Translations under genes and position numbers: made by a program
Assembly (NCBI RefSeq): GCF_002843605.1
Contig: NZ_CP025263.1
Location: 3,563,501-3,627,500 of the forward strand
Source of the DNA: Pseudomonas sp. S09G 359
GTDB taxonomy: Bacteria > Pseudomonadota > Gammaproteobacteria > Pseudomonadales > Pseudomonadaceae
DNA: 64,000 nt
Direction: 5' to 3'
The notes under the pieces: generated by a model
Told to the model about the DNA's origin: nothing
The model's input: only the letters and a program-made list of their open reading frames with translations
The model's database searches: none
In this document: piece after piece, positions 44,107 through 53,258 of the stretch
Layout: every line of letters begins with the position of its first letter
How positions within the stretch are numbered: position 1 is the stretch's first letter

Positions 44107-44388
44107 ATGGTCATTCACTTCAAGGTCGCCGGGCATCTTGCCTGTGGCCACCACGGCACCAACCTCCCGTCCAGCGTCGAGCTGAACCGCGTCAAATGCC
44201 GTACCTGCCGTAACACCGATGCGTTTAAAGAAGCGCGCCGTAACCAGCGCAACGCCGCCCGCCGTGCCTCACGCAAAGCCAAGACCCACACCGCCAGCGA
44301 CTGGCGCAGCGCCTGGACACAACGCCTCACCGACCTGCCCGGCCTGCAGCGCTTGCCACGCGGGTTCAGCGGCCAGCCGTTCGTGTAA
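44107..44388 (+). CDS. Small zinc-ribbon-like hypothetical protein (93 aa)
   Basis: This 93-residue, basic protein has Cys/His residues spaced like a small zinc ribbon (HLACGHHG and KCRTCRNTD), followed by an Arg/Ala-rich helix. AGGAG precedes the ATG. No family recognised. It converges with the HAD phosphatase gene five bases away. Confidence 0.65.
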   Translation: MVIHFKVAGHLACGHHGTNLPSSVELNRVKCRTCRNTDAFKEARRNQRNAARRASRKAKTHTASDWRSAWTQRLTDLPGLQRLPRGFSGQPFV

Positions 44389-44393
44389 GGGCC

Positions 44394-45059
44394 TCACGGC
44401 AAGCCCCACTGTTGTGGTTCAAACGCTTCAAGGCTGCGTAAACGGCGGTCTGCATGCAGGAACTTCTCATCTGGCATCGCCGGATCGGGAATGGCCACCG
44501 CGTACATGCCCGCCGCTTTCGCCGCCGTAACGCCGAACGGCGAGTCTTCAAACACCAGGCACTGCGCCGGGTCGACGCCCAGGCGCTGTGCGGCCACCAG
44601 GAAAATATCCGGTGCAGGCTTGGCAGCGCCCACTTGCGGGTCATCCGCGGTGACGATCGCATCAAACAACCCAAACCATGGGTGCTGGCTGATCTTCAAG
44701 TCGAAGTAATGCCGTGAAGAACTGGTGCCCACCGCAATCGGCACGCCCTTGGCCGACAAATACCGCACCAGCGCCTCGGCCCCGGCCATGGCGGCGGCGT
44801 GGGGAAAGCGCTGGTTCATCAGCGGCGTGCGCTGCTCAAGGAAATCCTCCGGGCTGATCGGCAGCTCCAGCACCTGCACGATATAACTTGCCAGGTCGTA
44901 AGCCCCAAGCCCAATGGTGTTCTGCTTGAACTGCCAGTCAAACGTACGGCCACCGTAGCGGTCGGAAATCAGCTGGGTCACCTGGGTGTAGATGCCCTCG
45001 GTATCGAGCAACAAGCCATCCATGTCGAAGATCACGGCGTTGATTCGGGGTGCACTCAT
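44394..45059 (-). CDS. HAD-superfamily phosphatase (beta-PGM-like)
   Basis: This 221-residue HAD hydrolase has motif I FDMDGLLLDTE, motif II GTSSSRHYF, motif III AKPAPDIF and motif IV FEDSPFGVTAAKAAG. It is close to the GS1/phosphoglycolate-like group that dephosphorylates sugar and polyol phosphates. It is the last gene of the ABC locus, 13 bases after the permease, so it is probably co-transcribed and may dephosphorylate an intermediate. Start at 45059; a Met thirteen residues upstream lies inside the permease gene. Confidence 0.9.
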   Translation of the reverse strand: MSAPRINAVIFDMDGLLLDTEGIYTQVTQLISDRYGGRTFDWQFKQNTIGLGAYDLASYIVQVLELPISPEDFLEQRTPLMNQRFPHAAAMAGAEALVRYLSAKGVPIAVGTSSSRHYFDLKISQHPWFGLFDAIVTADDPQVGAAKPAPDIFLVAAQRLGVDPAQCLVFEDSPFGVTAAKAAGMYAVAIPDPAMPDEKFLHADRRLRSLEAFEPQQWGLP

Positions 45060-45072
45060 GGGTCGTAATTCC

Positions 45073-46101
45073 TCAGGTTCGGCCAGCGTAATGGTCAATC
45101 AGACGGTTGAGCAGGATAGCCAGCACAATGATCACGCCGGTGATCGCCATCTGATAAAACGAACCCAAGCCCAACAAATTGAAGATATTGCGCAACACCT
45201 GCAGCAACATCACCGCCACCGCCGTGCCCACCACGCTGCCGCGCCCGCCGAACAGGCTGGTGCCGCCCAGCACCACCGCGGCGATGGCGTCCAGTTCCAG
45301 CCCCTGGGCCGCAGTAGGCTGGCCGACATGCAGGCGCGAGGTCATCAGTAAGCCAGCAAACGCCGCCAATCCACCACAAATGGCAAACACCGCAATGGTC
45401 ACTGCGCGCACCGGCACCCCGGACAGCCGCGCCGCCTCCAGATTACCGCCGGTGGCAAGCACGTACTCGCCAAACACCGTATAGCGCAGCACCAGCCAGG
45501 CTATCGCGGTGATCGCGATAAAGATCAGCCCCAGCACCGGGAACGCAATGCCGGCGCTCGGCAGGATCTCGATCATCGACGAACCGAACCCGGTGAAACT
45601 CGCCGGCAGCCCGCCAATGGGCGCGCCGTCGGAGGCCAGGAACGTTGCACCGCGCAACGACACCAGGCCGGCCAGGGTGATGATAAAGCTCGGCACTTTG
45701 CCGAATACCGTCAGGCTGCCCATCAGCGTGCCAATCCCCAGCCCCACCAGCAAGGTCGCCGGCACCGCCAGCCAGCCGCTGACCTGCTGCTGCAACAGCA
45801 CCGCTACCAGAATGCCGCCGAAGGCGCACAGGCTGCCGACGGACAAATCGATATTGGCGGTCAGAATCACAAAGGTCATGCCAATGGCCACGATCCCCAC
45901 AATCGCGCCTTGCTGGAACAGGTTGGCGATATTGCCGAAGGTCAGGAAGTCATCGGACAGGAACGTCGCCACCGCGACCGCGAACAGAAAGATGAACACA
46001 AAGTTGTAGCGCATCACCCAGTCCAGCACGGCGCTGCGGCGGCTGGGCGCGAGGGCCACGGGTTTGTCAAAAACGGGTGTCGGGTTGCTGGCAATAGTCA
46101 T
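45073..46101 (-). CDS. Sugar/polyol ABC transporter permease (RbsC-like)
   Basis: This 342-residue membrane protein has about nine helices and the BPD_transp_2 permease pattern (TANIDLSVGSLCAFGGIL and GGTSLFGGRGSVVGTAVA). It is the inner-membrane channel for the ABC importer with the upstream ATPase and the SBP. The gap to the ATPase gene is four bases, indicating coupled translation. The start at 46101 was chosen over an alternative seven codons upstream within the ATPase gene. Confidence 0.94.
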   Translation of the reverse strand: MTIASNPTPVFDKPVALAPSRRSAVLDWVMRYNFVFIFLFAVAVATFLSDDFLTFGNIANLFQQGAIVGIVAIGMTFVILTANIDLSVGSLCAFGGILVAVLLQQQVSGWLAVPATLLVGLGIGTLMGSLTVFGKVPSFIITLAGLVSLRGATFLASDGAPIGGLPASFTGFGSSMIEILPSAGIAFPVLGLIFIAITAIAWLVLRYTVFGEYVLATGGNLEAARLSGVPVRAVTIAVFAICGGLAAFAGLLMTSRLHVGQPTAAQGLELDAIAAVVLGGTSLFGGRGSVVGTAVAVMLLQVLRNIFNLLGLGSFYQMAITGVIIVLAILLNRLIDHYAGRT

Positions 46102-46105
46102 GGCT

Positions 46106-47593
46106 TTACACTCTTCTACCAATAAGGATGGCCTGGTCGATCTGGTCGCGACTGGCGCTCAACGGGTCGAAACACACCGCATTGCGGCCCTCGTGCATGA
46201 CCCAGATGCGGTCACAATTGACGTACAACTCATCCAGCTCACTGCTGGCCACCAGCACCGCCGCGCCGTCCTGCGCCAGGCTGCGGGCCAAGGCGTACAG
46301 GTCGGCCTTGGCGCCTACGTCGAGGCCACGGCTCGGCTCATCGAGCAGTAACAGCCGCGCGCCATCGATCACCCACTTGGCCATGACCACCTTTTGCTGG
46401 TTGCCGCCGGACAGTTGCCGCACCGGCTGCTCGAGGTTGTCGAGCTTGGTTTGCAGGCGTTGCAGCACCGGGCCCGCGCGGTCCTTGGCCTGGCGGTGGG
46501 AAAACCAGCGCAGATGCCGCGCATGCACCAGGCAGGCATTGCGGTAAATCGGCGCGTCCAGCAGCAGGCCTTCGGTCTTGCGGTTTTCCGGGACCAGGCC
46601 GACGCCTTGGCGGATTGCCTGGCGTGAGGTCAGCGGGCGGTAAGGTTCGCCGAACAGTTCGACGTCGCTGTCATTGCGCCCGACGCCAAACAACGCCTTG
46701 AGCAAGCTGCTGCGCCCGGCGCCGTTGAGCCCGGCCAGGCCGACAATCTCGCCCTGGCGCACCTGCAACTCACGCACGTCCAGGCCCTCGGCGCCCCGCA
46801 AACGCCGAATGTTCAGCGCCAGTGCGTCGCGCGGCGGTTGGCGCGGGCTGCGTTCCAACAGGTCGCGATGCTCGCCGACCACTGCGGCAATCAGCGCCTG
46901 GTCATCGATCTGCGCCAACGCGTAGGTCTGCAAGGTGCACCCGGCGCGCAGCACCGTGACGCGGTCGCCGATCTCGCGGATTTCATTCAGGCGATGGCTC
47001 ACATACAGCACCGCCACCCCGGCGGCAGTGATCTCGCGGATCACCCGAAACACTTGCTTGAGCTCGGTTTCATTCAACGCGGCAGAGGGCTCGTCCATCA
47101 CCACCACCTTGGCCTCGCAGGTCAGCGCCCGGGCGATGGCCGCCAGTTGCTGGTTGGCAATCGACAAGCTGCCCACGCGGTCGGTGCTGGCAAAATTTGC
47201 CCCCACCCGCAGCAACGCCGCCTTGGCCAACGCGCTGCGCTTGCCACGGTCGATCATGCCAAAGCGCCGTGGCGCGTAACCGAGCATCAGGTTTTCTTCG
47301 ACGGTCATTTGGGGGATCAGGTCCAGCTCCTGGTAGATCATCGCGATCCCGGCCTGACGCGCCTGCTGCGGATTCTTCAGATCCACCTTGTGGCCGGCGA
47401 TCAACATCTCGCCGCCATCCGGCCGGTGGGCACCGGCGACAATCTTCAACAACGTGCTCTTGCCGGCGCCATTCGCGCCGAGCAGGCAGTGCACTTCACC
47501 GGGGCGCACCTCCAGGGAGGCGTCAGTCAAGGCGACCACATTCGGCGGAAAGCGCTTGCTGACATGACGGATTTCCAGGGCCAACTCATTCAT
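46106..47593 (-). CDS. Sugar/polyol ABC transporter ATPase (RbsA-like)
   Basis: This 495-residue protein has two ABC domains. The first has Walker A GANGAGKST, the second the usual degenerate GLNGAGRSS of RbsA-type proteins, plus VMDEPSAAL and LLLDEPSRGLD. The start at 47593 overlaps the SorC regulator end by eight bases. It powers uptake with the RbsC-like permease and binding protein. Upstream readings are frameshifted overlap with the regulator gene and have no similarity. Confidence 0.93.
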   Translation of the reverse strand: MNELALEIRHVSKRFPPNVVALTDASLEVRPGEVHCLLGANGAGKSTLLKIVAGAHRPDGGEMLIAGHKVDLKNPQQARQAGIAMIYQELDLIPQMTVEENLMLGYAPRRFGMIDRGKRSALAKAALLRVGANFASTDRVGSLSIANQQLAAIARALTCEAKVVVMDEPSAALNETELKQVFRVIREITAAGVAVLYVSHRLNEIREIGDRVTVLRAGCTLQTYALAQIDDQALIAAVVGEHRDLLERSPRQPPRDALALNIRRLRGAEGLDVRELQVRQGEIVGLAGLNGAGRSSLLKALFGVGRNDSDVELFGEPYRPLTSRQAIRQGVGLVPENRKTEGLLLDAPIYRNACLVHARHLRWFSHRQAKDRAGPVLQRLQTKLDNLEQPVRQLSGGNQQKVVMAKWVIDGARLLLLDEPSRGLDVGAKADLYALARSLAQDGAAVLVASSELDELYVNCDRIWVMHEGRNAVCFDPLSASRDQIDQAILIGRRV

Positions 47594-48560
47594 GATCCTG
47601 CTCCAGCAAATAGCGCGCGGTCGCGGCGTCGGTGGCGAGCACATTGACGTAACCCGCGTTGATACTGGCGTGCACGATGCGGTGCTTGTGGGCGCCGACG
47701 CACACGGCAATCGACCAGGCCTTTTCGCGCAGGGCCGACAAACGCAGGCCCAAGGTGCGCGCATCCAGCTCGGGCAATACCGGCTGGCCGTCCATACCGA
47801 TAAAGCGGCCCATGATGTCGCCGACGGCCCCCAGGCGCTCCAACTCCTGAAGCAGCGGGCGGTCGATGTAGCCAGACTCCAGCAGCACCGAGTGGTCGCT
47901 CAGCTCACCGAGGCTGAAACAGGCCACCGGCGCCTGCTCACCCAATTGCATCACCTGGGCGATCACCGGGTCTTGCTCCAGCGCCTCGCGAGTATGGGCG
48001 TGGCCGAGAATCGCCGGCACCGGCAGCAGCGTGGCTTGGCCGCGCGCCGCCTGGGCAAACCGTTCGGCGACGTTATGGCTGGGTTCACCCATCGAGCGCG
48101 TATTGATCGCGCCGTTAAGCAACACCACGTTGACGCCTTCGTTCCAGCGCGGCGTGAGCCACTGGGCCATTTTGGTCAGGGTGCGGCCCCAGGACACGCC
48201 GATCAGCGCGGGCATCGGCTGCAGGTTGCACAGGTAGCGCGCGGCAGCTTGAGTGACCACGTTCAGCGCGTCCTCATCTTCCACCTCCAGTACCAACGCC
48301 TCGCGCAGGCCGAAGCGCTTTTGCAGGGCCACCTCCAGTGCTGGCACGCGGGCCGAATGAGCGACGATGTCGATGCGCACCACCCCACAATCACGGGCCT
48401 CGCGGAGCAAACGGCTGACTTGCCAGCGGGTCAGGCCGGTTTCCTGGGAGATTTCGCTCTGGGTCTTTTCCAGGTCGTAGTACAGCTTGGCCACCTGCAC
48501 CATCAGGTCATCGCGTTGGGAGTCTGCGGTCAGTTTCGGCGACAGCGATTCGGCACTCAT
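47586..48560 (-). CDS. SorC-type sugar-binding transcriptional regulator
   Basis: This 324-residue protein has an N-terminal HTH (SEISQETGLTRWQVSRLLREAR) and a SorC/DeoR sugar-phosphate-binding domain. It sits inside the operon it probably controls, overlapping the FGGY kinase gene by four bases (ATGA) and the ATPase gene by eight. A second regulator of DeoR type heads the same locus, so control may be layered. The effector would be a phosphorylated sugar. Confidence 0.88.
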   Translation of the reverse strand: MSAESLSPKLTADSQRDDLMVQVAKLYYDLEKTQSEISQETGLTRWQVSRLLREARDCGVVRIDIVAHSARVPALEVALQKRFGLREALVLEVEDEDALNVVTQAAARYLCNLQPMPALIGVSWGRTLTKMAQWLTPRWNEGVNVVLLNGAINTRSMGEPSHNVAERFAQAARGQATLLPVPAILGHAHTREALEQDPVIAQVMQLGEQAPVACFSLGELSDHSVLLESGYIDRPLLQELERLGAVGDIMGRFIGMDGQPVLPELDARTLGLRLSALREKAWSIAVCVGAHKHRIVHASINAGYVNVLATDAATARYLLEQDHE

Positions 48561-50077
48561 GCTGCAGGCCTTACGCCGAGCACACGGTTGGCTGGCGGTT
48601 TGCAACTGATCGGCGCCACGCTGTCGGTGGCCGCGCGATAACGGCCGAGCAACTCGATGTATTGCTCGTGGGCGTAGGGGTCAGGTTCGATCAGGCGGCC
48701 GACAGTGGTGAACGCCGTGGCGGCCTGCTGCAAATCGCTGAATTCACCCAGGGCACAGGCAGCCGCAGCGGCGGTGCCGATCAAGGTCAGGTTGTCATGG
48801 GGCACCATCTCGAACGGCACACCCGTGGCGTCGACCGTGGCTTGCAGCCACAACGGGTTTTTCTGGAAGCCGCCGGCGGCGACCACGCGGGTGATCTCAA
48901 TGCCTTCGGAGCGCCAGGTGTGAAAAATGTTCGCCGAGCCCAGGGCAATCGCTTCCACCGAAGCGCGGTACAGGTCGTGCCGATCATGATTGAGCGACAG
49001 GCCCATGATCGCCCCGCGCATATCCGGCGAGCGATACGGCGTACGGTTGCCCATCCAGTAATCCAGCACCAGCAAGCCGGTAGAACCCGGTTGCAGCTTG
49101 GCGGCCTGGCGAATCAGCTGCTGGTGGCCGGCATCGTCGAGCCCGAACATTTTCTGCGCCAGCCAATTCAGGATCGAGCCAGCCGAGACCTGCCCGCCCT
49201 CCATCAGCCATTGGCCGTCGAGCAAGGCGCCGGGGTACGGCCCCCAGATGCCGGGCACGTCGATGCGCTTGGGGGTGTGCATCAGTTGCACCACCGAGGT
49301 CCCGCCGATAAACAACAGCTCGCCAGCGCCGGTGGTGCCGGCACTGAGCATCGCCATATGCGCATCGATGCCGCCCTGGGCGACCAGAGTGTCACGGCCC
49401 AGGCCCAGGTGGTTGGCCGCGTCAGCGGTCAATGGGCCGATACGCCCGCCGACTTTGATCACCTCCGGCGGCAGTTTTTGCGCCAGTTCCGGGATCCCCA
49501 GTTCGGCGTACAGCTCCACGGGAAAGCGCTGTTGCAGGGTGTCGTAGTTCCACTTGCAACTGGCATTGAGCTGGGACGCAACCCAGCGGCCAGTCAGTTG
49601 AAAGTTGATCCAGTCCACGGCTTCGCAGATACGCGCCGCACGCCGATACACCTCGGGCTGATGCTCGGCCAGCCACATCGCCTTGGGCACCAGCCATTCC
49701 ACTGCATCACCGCCCTGGTTCATCATCGGGTGGCTGACCTGGGCGGTGCGCGCCGACTCCACGGCGGCGCGGCAATCCATCCATAACAGCGCAGGCGCCA
49801 GGGGCTGGCCATCCGCCTGAGCCGCGACCACCGTTGAGGCCGTGGTCGCGACACACACCGCCGCCACCTGCGGGTGCCCAGCCTGGGCCATCAGTTGCCG
49901 GCAGGCCTTGCCCAGCGCCGTCCACCAGTCGGCGGGCGCCTGCTCGGCCCAGCCCAATTGCGGATATTGCGTGGCGTAGGGGGCCTCGGCCACCTGCACC
50001 AGTTTGTGGCTGTGCAAGTCGTATAAACCGGCCCGCACGCCACCTGTTCCGAAATCCAGTCCCAACAACAAGGTCAT
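48557..50077 (-). CDS. FGGY-family carbohydrate kinase
   Basis: This 506-residue kinase has the N-terminal motif GLDFGTGGVRAGLYD and the C-terminal FGGY pattern (AAGGFQKNPLWLQATVDATG). The family phosphorylates xylulose, ribulose, erythritol or related polyols. AGGAGG is seven bases before the ATG at 50077; an upstream Met has no ribosome site. Neighbours (GatD-like dehydrogenase, RbsABC-type importer) indicate a polyol or ketose substrate, but not which. Confidence 0.9.
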   Translation of the reverse strand: MTLLLGLDFGTGGVRAGLYDLHSHKLVQVAEAPYATQYPQLGWAEQAPADWWTALGKACRQLMAQAGHPQVAAVCVATTASTVVAAQADGQPLAPALLWMDCRAAVESARTAQVSHPMMNQGGDAVEWLVPKAMWLAEHQPEVYRRAARICEAVDWINFQLTGRWVASQLNASCKWNYDTLQQRFPVELYAELGIPELAQKLPPEVIKVGGRIGPLTADAANHLGLGRDTLVAQGGIDAHMAMLSAGTTGAGELLFIGGTSVVQLMHTPKRIDVPGIWGPYPGALLDGQWLMEGGQVSAGSILNWLAQKMFGLDDAGHQQLIRQAAKLQPGSTGLLVLDYWMGNRTPYRSPDMRGAIMGLSLNHDRHDLYRASVEAIALGSANIFHTWRSEGIEITRVVAAGGFQKNPLWLQATVDATGVPFEMVPHDNLTLIGTAAAAACALGEFSDLQQAATAFTTVGRLIEPDPYAHEQYIELLGRYRAATDSVAPISCKPPANRVLGVRPAA

Positions 50078-50177
50078 CGGTCGTCCTCCTGCGTCTTGTA
50101 GCGCCGACGCTTTTTGTTTTTGGCCCTGCAACAGCATGCGTTGCAGGGCTGGGTAAATCACCGCGCAGGCCGTTGGC

Positions 50178-51194
50178 TCACGGGCGGAAAATGACCTTGG
50201 CGGCCACTTCGCTGCGGTCGGCGTAACGCTGGAACATCGACGGTAACTCAGCCAGCGGCAGGTCGTGGGTGATCATGAACTGCCATTGCAGTTCACCCGA
50301 CGCGAGCTTATCGATGGAGGCAGTCCATTCATCCCCCGGGAACGGTGCGGAGAACGAGTTCCAGGCGCCGTGCAGGGAGATTTCCTGGCGCAGGAAGTGC
50401 GAGAACGTGGCGGTGCTGATGGGCACTTCGCCGGTCGGAATACCAATGAACACCACATGCCCGCCGGCCTTGGTCAGTTGCACGGCCTGGTTGATTGAAC
50501 TCGGGTGGCCAGCGGCTTCAACCACCAGTTGGCAGCGTGGCAAGTCGGTATCCGCAGCGCCGCTGAGCAGCGTGTGCGTGGCACCGGCCTGGCGGGCCAT
50601 GGCGAGTTTTTCTTCGGCGATGTCGATGGCGACGATGTCCTTGGCGCCCATGATGCGCAGCCACTGGATCACAAACAGCCCGATCGGCCCGCAGCCCACC
50701 ACCGCCCCGCTCTGCCCGGCCTTGAAGTCGGCCTTCCAGATCGCATGCAGGGCAATCGCCGCCGGGTCCACCAGGGACGCGGCAACCGGGTCCATGCCGG
50801 CGGGCACTTTGATCAGGTTGCTCAAGGGCACGTTGACGAATTCGGCGTAGGCGCCGTCGCGGCGGCTGCCGAAGTAGTCGTATTGCTCGGAGCGCGATGG
50901 AAAGCCACGGGCGTATTGGTCGCTGGTCACATCCGGGATCATCGGCGGTACGGTCACCAGTTCGCCGATGGCGTAGCCTTCGACGCCACTGCCGATTTCT
51001 TCGATAAAACCGGCGAATTCATGCCCGCAGATCAGCGGCATCACGTGGGCGCCCTTGCTCAGCATGCGCGGTATATCCGAGCCGCACACCCCGCAGGCGG
51101 CGACACGCACCAGCGCATGGCCAGCCTTGACGGCAGGTTTTGGAACATCTTCGACCCGGATATCACCCGGTTTGTACATGACGGCAGCTTTCAC
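50178..51194 (-). CDS. GatD-like zinc-dependent alcohol dehydrogenase lacking structural-zinc cysteines
   Basis: This 338-residue medium-chain dehydrogenase has the catalytic zinc ligands in ACGVCGSDI and CGHEFAGFIEEIG. At the place where related enzymes have the four-Cys structural-zinc lobe it has none: MIPDVTSDQYARGFPSRSEQ. The following YDYFGSRRDGAYAEF is close to galactitol-1-phosphate 5-dehydrogenase. It has GXGXXG-like GCGPIGLFV. Starts at GTG 51194 with AGGGG eight bases upstream. It should oxidise a polyol or polyol phosphate. Confidence 0.88.
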   Translation of the reverse strand: MKAAVMYKPGDIRVEDVPKPAVKAGHALVRVAACGVCGSDIPRMLSKGAHVMPLICGHEFAGFIEEIGSGVEGYAIGELVTVPPMIPDVTSDQYARGFPSRSEQYDYFGSRRDGAYAEFVNVPLSNLIKVPAGMDPVAASLVDPAAIALHAIWKADFKAGQSGAVVGCGPIGLFVIQWLRIMGAKDIVAIDIAEEKLAMARQAGATHTLLSGAADTDLPRCQLVVEAAGHPSSINQAVQLTKAGGHVVFIGIPTGEVPISTATFSHFLRQEISLHGAWNSFSAPFPGDEWTASIDKLASGELQWQFMITHDLPLAELPSMFQRYADRSEVAAKVIFRP

Positions 51195-51236
51195 AGTGGT
51201 TTCCCCTATCAGGTAGGCAGTTGAGCGATCAGCGTT

Positions 51237-52211
51237 TCAGAGTGCGCCGGGGCGGTATTCGCCGAAGGTGGCGTCGTGCTTGACCTCGGCCGCAGTGGCC
51301 TTGGTCACGACTTTGGTGCCCGCGTCGACAAAGGCCGGGATGGTCTTGCCGCTGACCAGGCCGCGCGCCGCTTCAATCGCGACCTCGCCCAGGTAACGCG
51401 GGTCGTTGAGAGCGGTGGCGACGTATTGATCACCGTTCTGGATCGCGGTGATCGCTTCGGACAAGCCGTCGACCCCGGCGACCAGCACGTTTTTCTTGCC
51501 GCTTTCGTTGAGCACCTGGAGAGCGCCCATGGCCATGTCGTCGTTGTGCGCGATCACCGCCTTGAGGTCGGGGTGGGCCTGCAGCAAGTCCTGCATCGCC
51601 GTCACCGCATTGGCGCGCATGTATTCGCTGTAGGGGCCTTCGATGATCTTGAAGTCGGTGCCGGCCAGCGCGGTGTGGAAACCCTTGCGCCGCTCTTGCA
51701 TCACGGTGCCGCCGGCGTCGCCCTGGATCTCGATGATCTTGCCGTTGACCACGCCTTTTTGTTTGAGCGCCGCCACCAGCGCCTTGCCGGACAGCTCGCC
51801 CATCTCGGCATTGTTGCGGCCAATGGTGGCGGCGACGGCGGCATTGATGGCGCGGTCCACGGCAATCACCGGGACTTTGGCGCGCTTGGCAGCTTCGAGG
51901 GAAGCACCGACCGCGTCCGGGTTGACCGCATTAATGATGAGGATGTCGACCTTGCGGGTCAGCAGGTCCTGAATATCGTTGTTTTGCTTGCTGATGTCGC
52001 CGTTGGCATCCAGGAAGATCAGCTCATCGCCGTCTTTGGCGGCGGCGGCCTTGGCGCCATCGCGCAACTGCACATAGAACGGGGATTGGAGGGTTACCTG
52101 GCTGAAACCGATCTTCAGATCCTTGGCCTGGGCATTCAGCGCCAGGACCGAGGCCGCCACAGCCAGTGCGAGGGACAGCACACGAACAGGTTTACGGGCT
52201 ATCTGTAGCAT
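51237..52211 (-). CDS. Sugar ABC transporter periplasmic binding protein (RbsB-like)
   Basis: This 324-residue protein has a signal peptide (cleavage after ALNAQA) and a periplasmic binding protein type 1 fold with two lobes (FSQVTLQSPFYVQLRDGAKA and IAHNDDMAMGALQVLNES). It resembles ribose/allose-type binding proteins. AGGA five bases before the ATG at 52211. The inverted repeat at 52273 lies about 60 bases upstream and the gene is separated from the DeoR gene by 154 bases. Confidence 0.92.
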   Translation of the reverse strand: MLQIARKPVRVLSLALAVAASVLALNAQAKDLKIGFSQVTLQSPFYVQLRDGAKAAAAKDGDELIFLDANGDISKQNNDIQDLLTRKVDILIINAVNPDAVGASLEAAKRAKVPVIAVDRAINAAVAATIGRNNAEMGELSGKALVAALKQKGVVNGKIIEIQGDAGGTVMQERRKGFHTALAGTDFKIIEGPYSEYMRANAVTAMQDLLQAHPDLKAVIAHNDDMAMGALQVLNESGKKNVLVAGVDGLSEAITAIQNGDQYVATALNDPRYLGEVAIEAARGLVSGKTIPAFVDAGTKVVTKATAAEVKHDATFGEYRPGAL

Positions 52212-52272
52212 GGTGATTCCTATTTTTATTGTTGTCTGGATTCGGGTACGCCCTTCAGGGAGGGCGTACTCA

Positions 52273-52297
52273 CAAATGTGAACAGCGATCACATTTG
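52273..52297. promoter_or_regulatory. 25-bp inverted-repeat operator candidate
   Basis: CAAATGTGA-ACAGCGA-TCACATTTG, perfect 9-base arms with a 7-base centre, in the gap upstream of the binding-protein gene. TGTGA..TCACA looks CRP/Vfr-like, but the spacer is seven rather than six, so a DeoR- or SorC-type site is more likely. Confidence 0.75.
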
Positions 52298-52365
52298 AAA
52301 AACTATGCCTTGTCCCTAAGGGTGTCAAGGCTATTTTGTTAGAATTCAAACATACGAAATAAAAA

Positions 52366-53124
52366 TCACATCACCAGCGTTGCTCCACCCTCTTCAATCA
52401 TCTGCTGCTGCGCGGGTGTTAGGCCGGCGTCGCTGATCACCCGTTGGAAGTCCGCCAGGTCAGCGAAATGCGCCGCGCGTACCTGCTCGAATTTAGTGTG
52501 GTCGGCCACCAGCACGCAGGTCTGCGCCCGCGCCATCACTCGGCGTTTCACTTCGACTTCATTGAGGTTGTAACAGGTGACCCCATGGGCGGCGCTGACC
52601 CCGGCGGCCGAGATAAACGCCCATGCCACGCGGATGCCATCGATGATGCCGGCCTCGGCGCGGCTTTCAAACACCATGTTACGCCGGTCCAGGATGCCGC
52701 CACACAGAATCACCGTGCAGTGCGGCTTTTGCTGGAGTTTAATCAGCACATTCAAGGAGTTGCACAGCGCAGTGAACTCCAGCTCGTCAGGCAAGGCATC
52801 GATGATAAAGGGCGTGGTGGTGCCGCAATCGATGAAAATCGTATCGCCCGGGCGCACCAGGCGTGCAGCGAGGATGCCGATCTGGCGCTTCTCGGCGATG
52901 TTGCGCTGATCCTGTTCGGCCACTTGGTAATCCGGCTCGGGCGCGCCGCTGCGGGTCACATGCCCGCCGAGCAGACGCAGGCCGTGGGCGTTATCCACCA
53001 GATCACGACGCACGGTCATTTCCGACACGCCGAGCAACGCCGCCATGTCCCTCAGGTGCACCGCCGCCTCGCCCTGCAGGGCTTTGTGCATGGCTTTGAA
53101 GCGCTCGCTTTTCTTTGAATCCAC
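52366..53124 (-). CDS. DeoR/GlpR-family transcriptional repressor
   Basis: This 252-residue protein has an N-terminal HTH ([22 protein letters not shown]) and a DeoR sugar-phosphate sensor domain ([12 protein letters not shown], and [11 protein letters not shown]). It starts at GTG 53124 with GTGAG seven bases upstream. It diverges from deoC across 134 bases and precedes the ABC locus on the same strand, so it may repress both. Confidence 0.92.
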   Translation of the reverse strand: MDSKKSERFKAMHKALQGEAAVHLRDMAALLGVSEMTVRRDLVDNAHGLRLLGGHVTRSGAPEPDYQVAEQDQRNIAEKRQIGILAARLVRPGDTIFIDCGTTTPFIIDALPDELEFTALCNSLNVLIKLQQKPHCTVILCGGILDRRNMVFESRAEAGIIDGIRVAWAFISAAGVSAAHGVTCYNLNEVEVKRRVMARAQTCVLVADHTKFEQVRAAHFADLADFQRVISDAGLTPAQQQMIEEGGATLVM

Positions 53125-53183
53125 TGCGTCTCACCCTGTTCTTCTGTGACTGGCTGTCAGGCAGGCTCACAAAATCCATTTAC

Positions 53184-53203
53184 AATGTTATTTATTTCAC
53201 ATT
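53184..53203. promoter_or_regulatory. Imperfect copy of the AATGTGA/TCACATT site near deoC
   Basis: AATGTTA-TTTATT-TCACATT matches the half-site AATGTGA/TCACATT found perfectly at 52273-52297, with one mismatch and a six-base centre. It lies 55 bases upstream of deoC in the DeoR-deoC divergent region. Confidence 0.45.
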
Positions 53204-53258
53204 TAATGCATTCAACTTAACACAAACAGGCTTTTCTTCGCATCCACAGGACACTCCC

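Noticed and set aside
52273-52297. CRP/Vfr site
   Set aside because: The half-sites match TGTGA/TCACA but the spacer is seven bases, not six.
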